Below are positions 16,248 to 18,094 of a DNA stretch of 18,094 bases, piece by piece. The stretch is from Leucogyrophana mollusca (Eukaryota; Basidiomycota; Agaricomycetes; Boletales): assembly GCA_021014945.1 (NCBI GenBank), contig MU266738.1, positions 1 through 18,094 on the forward strand. The letters run 5' to 3'. Made by a program: the position numbers and the translations under genes. Below the pieces are notes generated by a model. That model was not told the DNA's origin and made no database searches. It was given only the letters and a program-made list of their open reading frames with translations. How positions within the stretch are numbered: position 1 is the first letter of the stretch; the number at the start of each line of letters is the position of its first letter.

Positions 16248-16885
16248 TGTCAAGTATGCGATTCCGGGGTTCCGGAGATACCTCCAGAGATCGCAACAAA
16301 AACAAAGTAAGCTAAAGGATATAACGAGGACGGAAGGGACTTGGCTTCAGTTAGTACACTGCGCCCTTCTGTGGACTTGGTCCCAGTATTTTGGAAGGAT
16401 TGGAGAACAAGGGAGTTAAGGGAAGATTATCGCAAAGTTTATTGAAAGGGACTGAGGGCGGAGTTGTGTCCGGAGATTGGAGCACGCGGAGGAACAGAGG
16501 ATGAGCAGGAGAATCAACTTGGTTGATATTCAAACTGAGTACAAGCGATGTAAAGTACAGGCTTTTATACTACAAGTAAATCAGAGCAAGGAGTGGATAG
16601 CTAACACAAACTGAGTATAGTATGAATTGTATAACAAAAGGATATGTCATCGGAGCATGGAGGAATGGAGCCGGAGCTTGGAGAAAATGGAGATTATTGT
16701 TAAGTCGAAACAAAAGACTGACAGCTGTCATATAGAACAATAAAGACAATAAGTAGTACAAGGGCAGAGTGTATCATATAAGGAAACAGACAATAAGAGA
16801 ACATATGGAGGAGGTAGTACAAGGTCGGAGGACCAGAGACGAAGGCGGAGGACTGGAGATGTGCGTGTGTGCACGGGATATGACA
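16248..16885 (-). mobile_element. Solo LTR with 5-bp target duplication inside the LINE RT (LTR-C)
   Basis: On the minus strand the 638-bp element starts TGTCATATCCCGTGCA (16885) and ends CATACTTGACA (16248). It is flanked by GAGGT at 16243-16247 and 16886-16890 (ACCTC on its own strand). Excision with one duplication joins LRFDDYL to SDWCHLLNG exactly in frame. It carries the TATA/initiation block at 16551-16576. Compared with LTR-B only the first ~25 bases, the promoter block, a CGCAG..ACTGAAGCC segment and the end are clearly alike, so it is a diverged or internally shortened relative. Confidence 0.92.
16551..16576 (-). promoter_or_regulatory. TATA/initiation block of LTR-C
   Basis: Minus strand: cttgtagtataaaagcct followed by gtacttta, closest to the X2 block (6051-6076). 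It would start transcription at the U3/R border, reading toward 16248 and thus in the sense direction of the host LINE. Confidence 0.65.
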
Positions 16886-17788
16886 GAGGTAGTCGTCAAA
16901 GCGTAGCCTAGTCCAGCGGTCTTTAAGTAGTTGTTTGACGAATAGAACAATGTCCTCAGGCAGACGATGAAGGCACATATTATGAATGAGTTGCTCTGGA
17001 ACAGCGTTGGGAAACGCCCTTTGATGTCCAGGAATAGAACCAATACCACCTTGCCCACGCGCCATGCGTTTTTGATTGTGGCTTCAAGTAGGTGCAAAGA
17101 GTCCGTTGTGTTCCTCCCTGGACGCCCTCCAAAGTGATTTACCAGGAGTAGGTTATGCTTTTCCAGCAGGTATGACATCTAGTCCACAACAATTGATGAG
17201 AGCAATTTGCTGGTGGTGTTAAGGAGCGCAATTGGGTGATACACCTTTGGAACAGAGTAGTCCGGTTTCCCAGGTTTGCAAAGGACAACCGTCGTGAATT
17301 CCTTCCATGGCGAGTATTACATACACAGGGCGAAGACAGCCGTAAAAATGTGTAGCAAGTATGGGATCAGAGTGGCAGCGCAGTGTTTGAATACCATGTT
17401 GCAGGTTCTGTTCAGGCCAGGCGCCTTGTAGGGACTGAGTTTAGCGATGCTGCGTGCTATGTGGTCTTCAGTGATGGGTTCAAAATTGGCAATGGGCTCT
17501 GGATATTCAAAGTCGATTGGGACCGACAAAATGGCAGGAGGTGGGGGGAAGAAGGCCTGTGCAAGCACCTCACTTTGTCCTGATTTGAGTTTACCACCTT
17601 TGTTGTGCAGTCCGCCGCCCATATTGTGAGATCCAGGACCCTGGTTCGACCACCATCGCTCGCTGGGCTTGATATATATTTGCTGGCCGTCCATGCATCT
17701 TTTCCCTCAGCTTCCTCCAACCAATCTAGCCAATGTTGTTTCTTTGTCCGGTAGATCTCGTCACCGTAGGGGTTGCATATCCTGCGGT
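16886..17788 (-). pseudogene. LINE RT N-terminal half, two stops and at least two frameshifts
   Basis: Starting at the LTR-D edge: NRRICNPYGDEIYRTKKQHW, LDWLEEAEGKDAWTASKYIS, SDGGRTRV, a frameshift between about 17690 and 17580, then PEPIANFEPITEDHIARSIA and LSPYKAPGLN (the fingers motif S..KAPG.D/N). TAA at 17316-17314 breaks CM/YSPWKEFTTVVL. KPGKPDYSVPK, ALLNTTSKLLSSIVVD and TAG at 17181-17179 follow, then MSYLLEKHNLLLVNHFGGRP and VLVLFLDIKG. One G seems lost near 17028, in the palm motif LDIKGAFPNA, and the frame moves to AFPNAVPEQLIHNMCLHRLP and WTRLRFDDYL at the LTR-C site. The first palm Asp is kept in LDIKG. Clearly an RT, clearly dead. Confidence 0.85.
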
Positions 17789-18094
17789 TGTCAAATCCGG
17801 TTCCTCCGGTGCTTTCCGGGGAACTCCGGACTAAGGAGTAAGCGTAGTTATATAGATAGGAGTGAACGAACTGATTCCGGAGTCGGAGTGGAACGTCGGC
17901 TTCAGCTTATGTGCTGCGCCTTTGTCCGAGTTCAGTTCCGTATTTCGGAATAAGGTCGGAAAGGATCGGAGAGGGACAGAGTTAAGGAAGTCAGAGGAAG
18001 TCTTAAGGAAATACTTAGAGAGGATATTCGGAGAGGAGATTAGAGGCGGAATGCAGAGGAGGTGATTAAGTTGATATTCGAACTAAAGAACAGG
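17789..18094 (-). mobile_element. 3' part of a third TGTCA-type LTR (LTR-D), running out of the window
   Basis: Minus strand from the window edge: cctgttctttagttcgaata, then GGACAAAGGCGCAGCACAT, AAGCTGAAGCCGACGTTCCA, GAGTTCCCCGGAAAG and GAGGAACCGGATTTGACA, ending at 17789. It aligns with the last 300 bases of LTR-B. The LINE frame resumes immediately after it with AACCGCAGG. The neighbouring GCGGT (17784-17788) is the expected target duplication, with its partner beyond the window. Whether this is a solo LTR or the end of a full element cannot be told. Confidence 0.85.

Larger units (their letters stand above)
14157..17788 (-). mobile_element. Decayed LINE (RT, RNase H, C-terminal finger, poly-A), 5' truncated by an LTR
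   Basis: On the minus strand a continuous set of LINE domains runs from 17788 to 14752, followed by about 580 bases to a 15-nt poly-A (poly-T on the plus strand, 14157-14171). Domains are the region before RT (NPYGDEIYRTKKQHW), RT fingers and palm, thumb remnant, RNase H and a CCHC finger. This order is that of fungal I/Tad-like elements. An LTR occupies its RT (16248-16885) and another LTR cuts it at 17789. Endonuclease and any ORF1 would lie beyond the window or are lost. The attribution of 14172-14751 to the LINE rests only on the poly-A position. Confidence 0.8.

Overview
The window reads as a transposon graveyard from a filamentous fungus, most likely a mushroom-forming basidiomycete (Agaricomycete). 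The evidence is short introns (44-53 nt) with GT..AG ends, a Copia gag/protease of the type common in those genomes, and a LINE carrying reverse transcriptase (RT), RNase H and a C-terminal CCHC finger. No rRNA, tRNA, CRISPR array or intact housekeeping gene is visible. Nearly every recognisable coding stretch is truncated, frameshifted, stopped or split by an insertion. Organism and family assignments rest on motif recognition only; no search was run.

Layout. 1-2279 (minus): 5' part of a Copia element. Gag has one in-frame stop and is split by about 1.3 kb of unknown sequence; the zinc knuckle and the DSG protease site follow. 2279-3285 (minus): two unrecognised coding blocks. The stop of the nearer one overlaps the gag start as TAATG. 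3286-4833 (plus) and 5759-7159 (minus): two copies, in inverted orientation, of a long LTR-like repeat (X1, X2). Each carries a gapless 170-codon ORF about 65% identical to the other, upstream of a shared TATA/initiation block. Between them lie an LTR fragment (4834-5006) and a spliced, interrupted gene (5007-5758). 7160-8961: one weak ORF, then about 1.5 kb with nothing recognised.

8962-10675 (minus): a four-exon gene whose introns are all phase 1. Its first exon is split by a textbook solo LTR (9703-10453, 5-bp duplication ATCCT); removing the LTR restores a 226-codon frame. 10901-11552 (plus): remnant with a Cys cluster and a Pro/Ser/Thr-rich tail, abutting a Copia integrase fragment (11542-11715, minus). 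12507-13181: foldback element with 60-bp inverted ends (59/60 identical) around a degenerate ~60-bp minisatellite. 13319-13522 (plus): Copia RT fragment. 13624-14114 (minus): broken gene of unknown family.

14157-17788 (minus): a decayed LINE ending in a 15-nt poly-A. A second solo LTR (16248-16885, duplication GAGGT) sits inside its RT, and a third LTR (17789 to the window end) interrupts it upstream. The three LTRs and the fragment at 4834-5006 share TGTCA..TGACA ends, and the X repeats share the same promoter block. One related group of LTR elements has therefore repeatedly landed in older elements and genes here. The items most deserving a second look are the ORF inside X1/X2, the foldback element, the pair of look-alike introns and the TAATG overlap.
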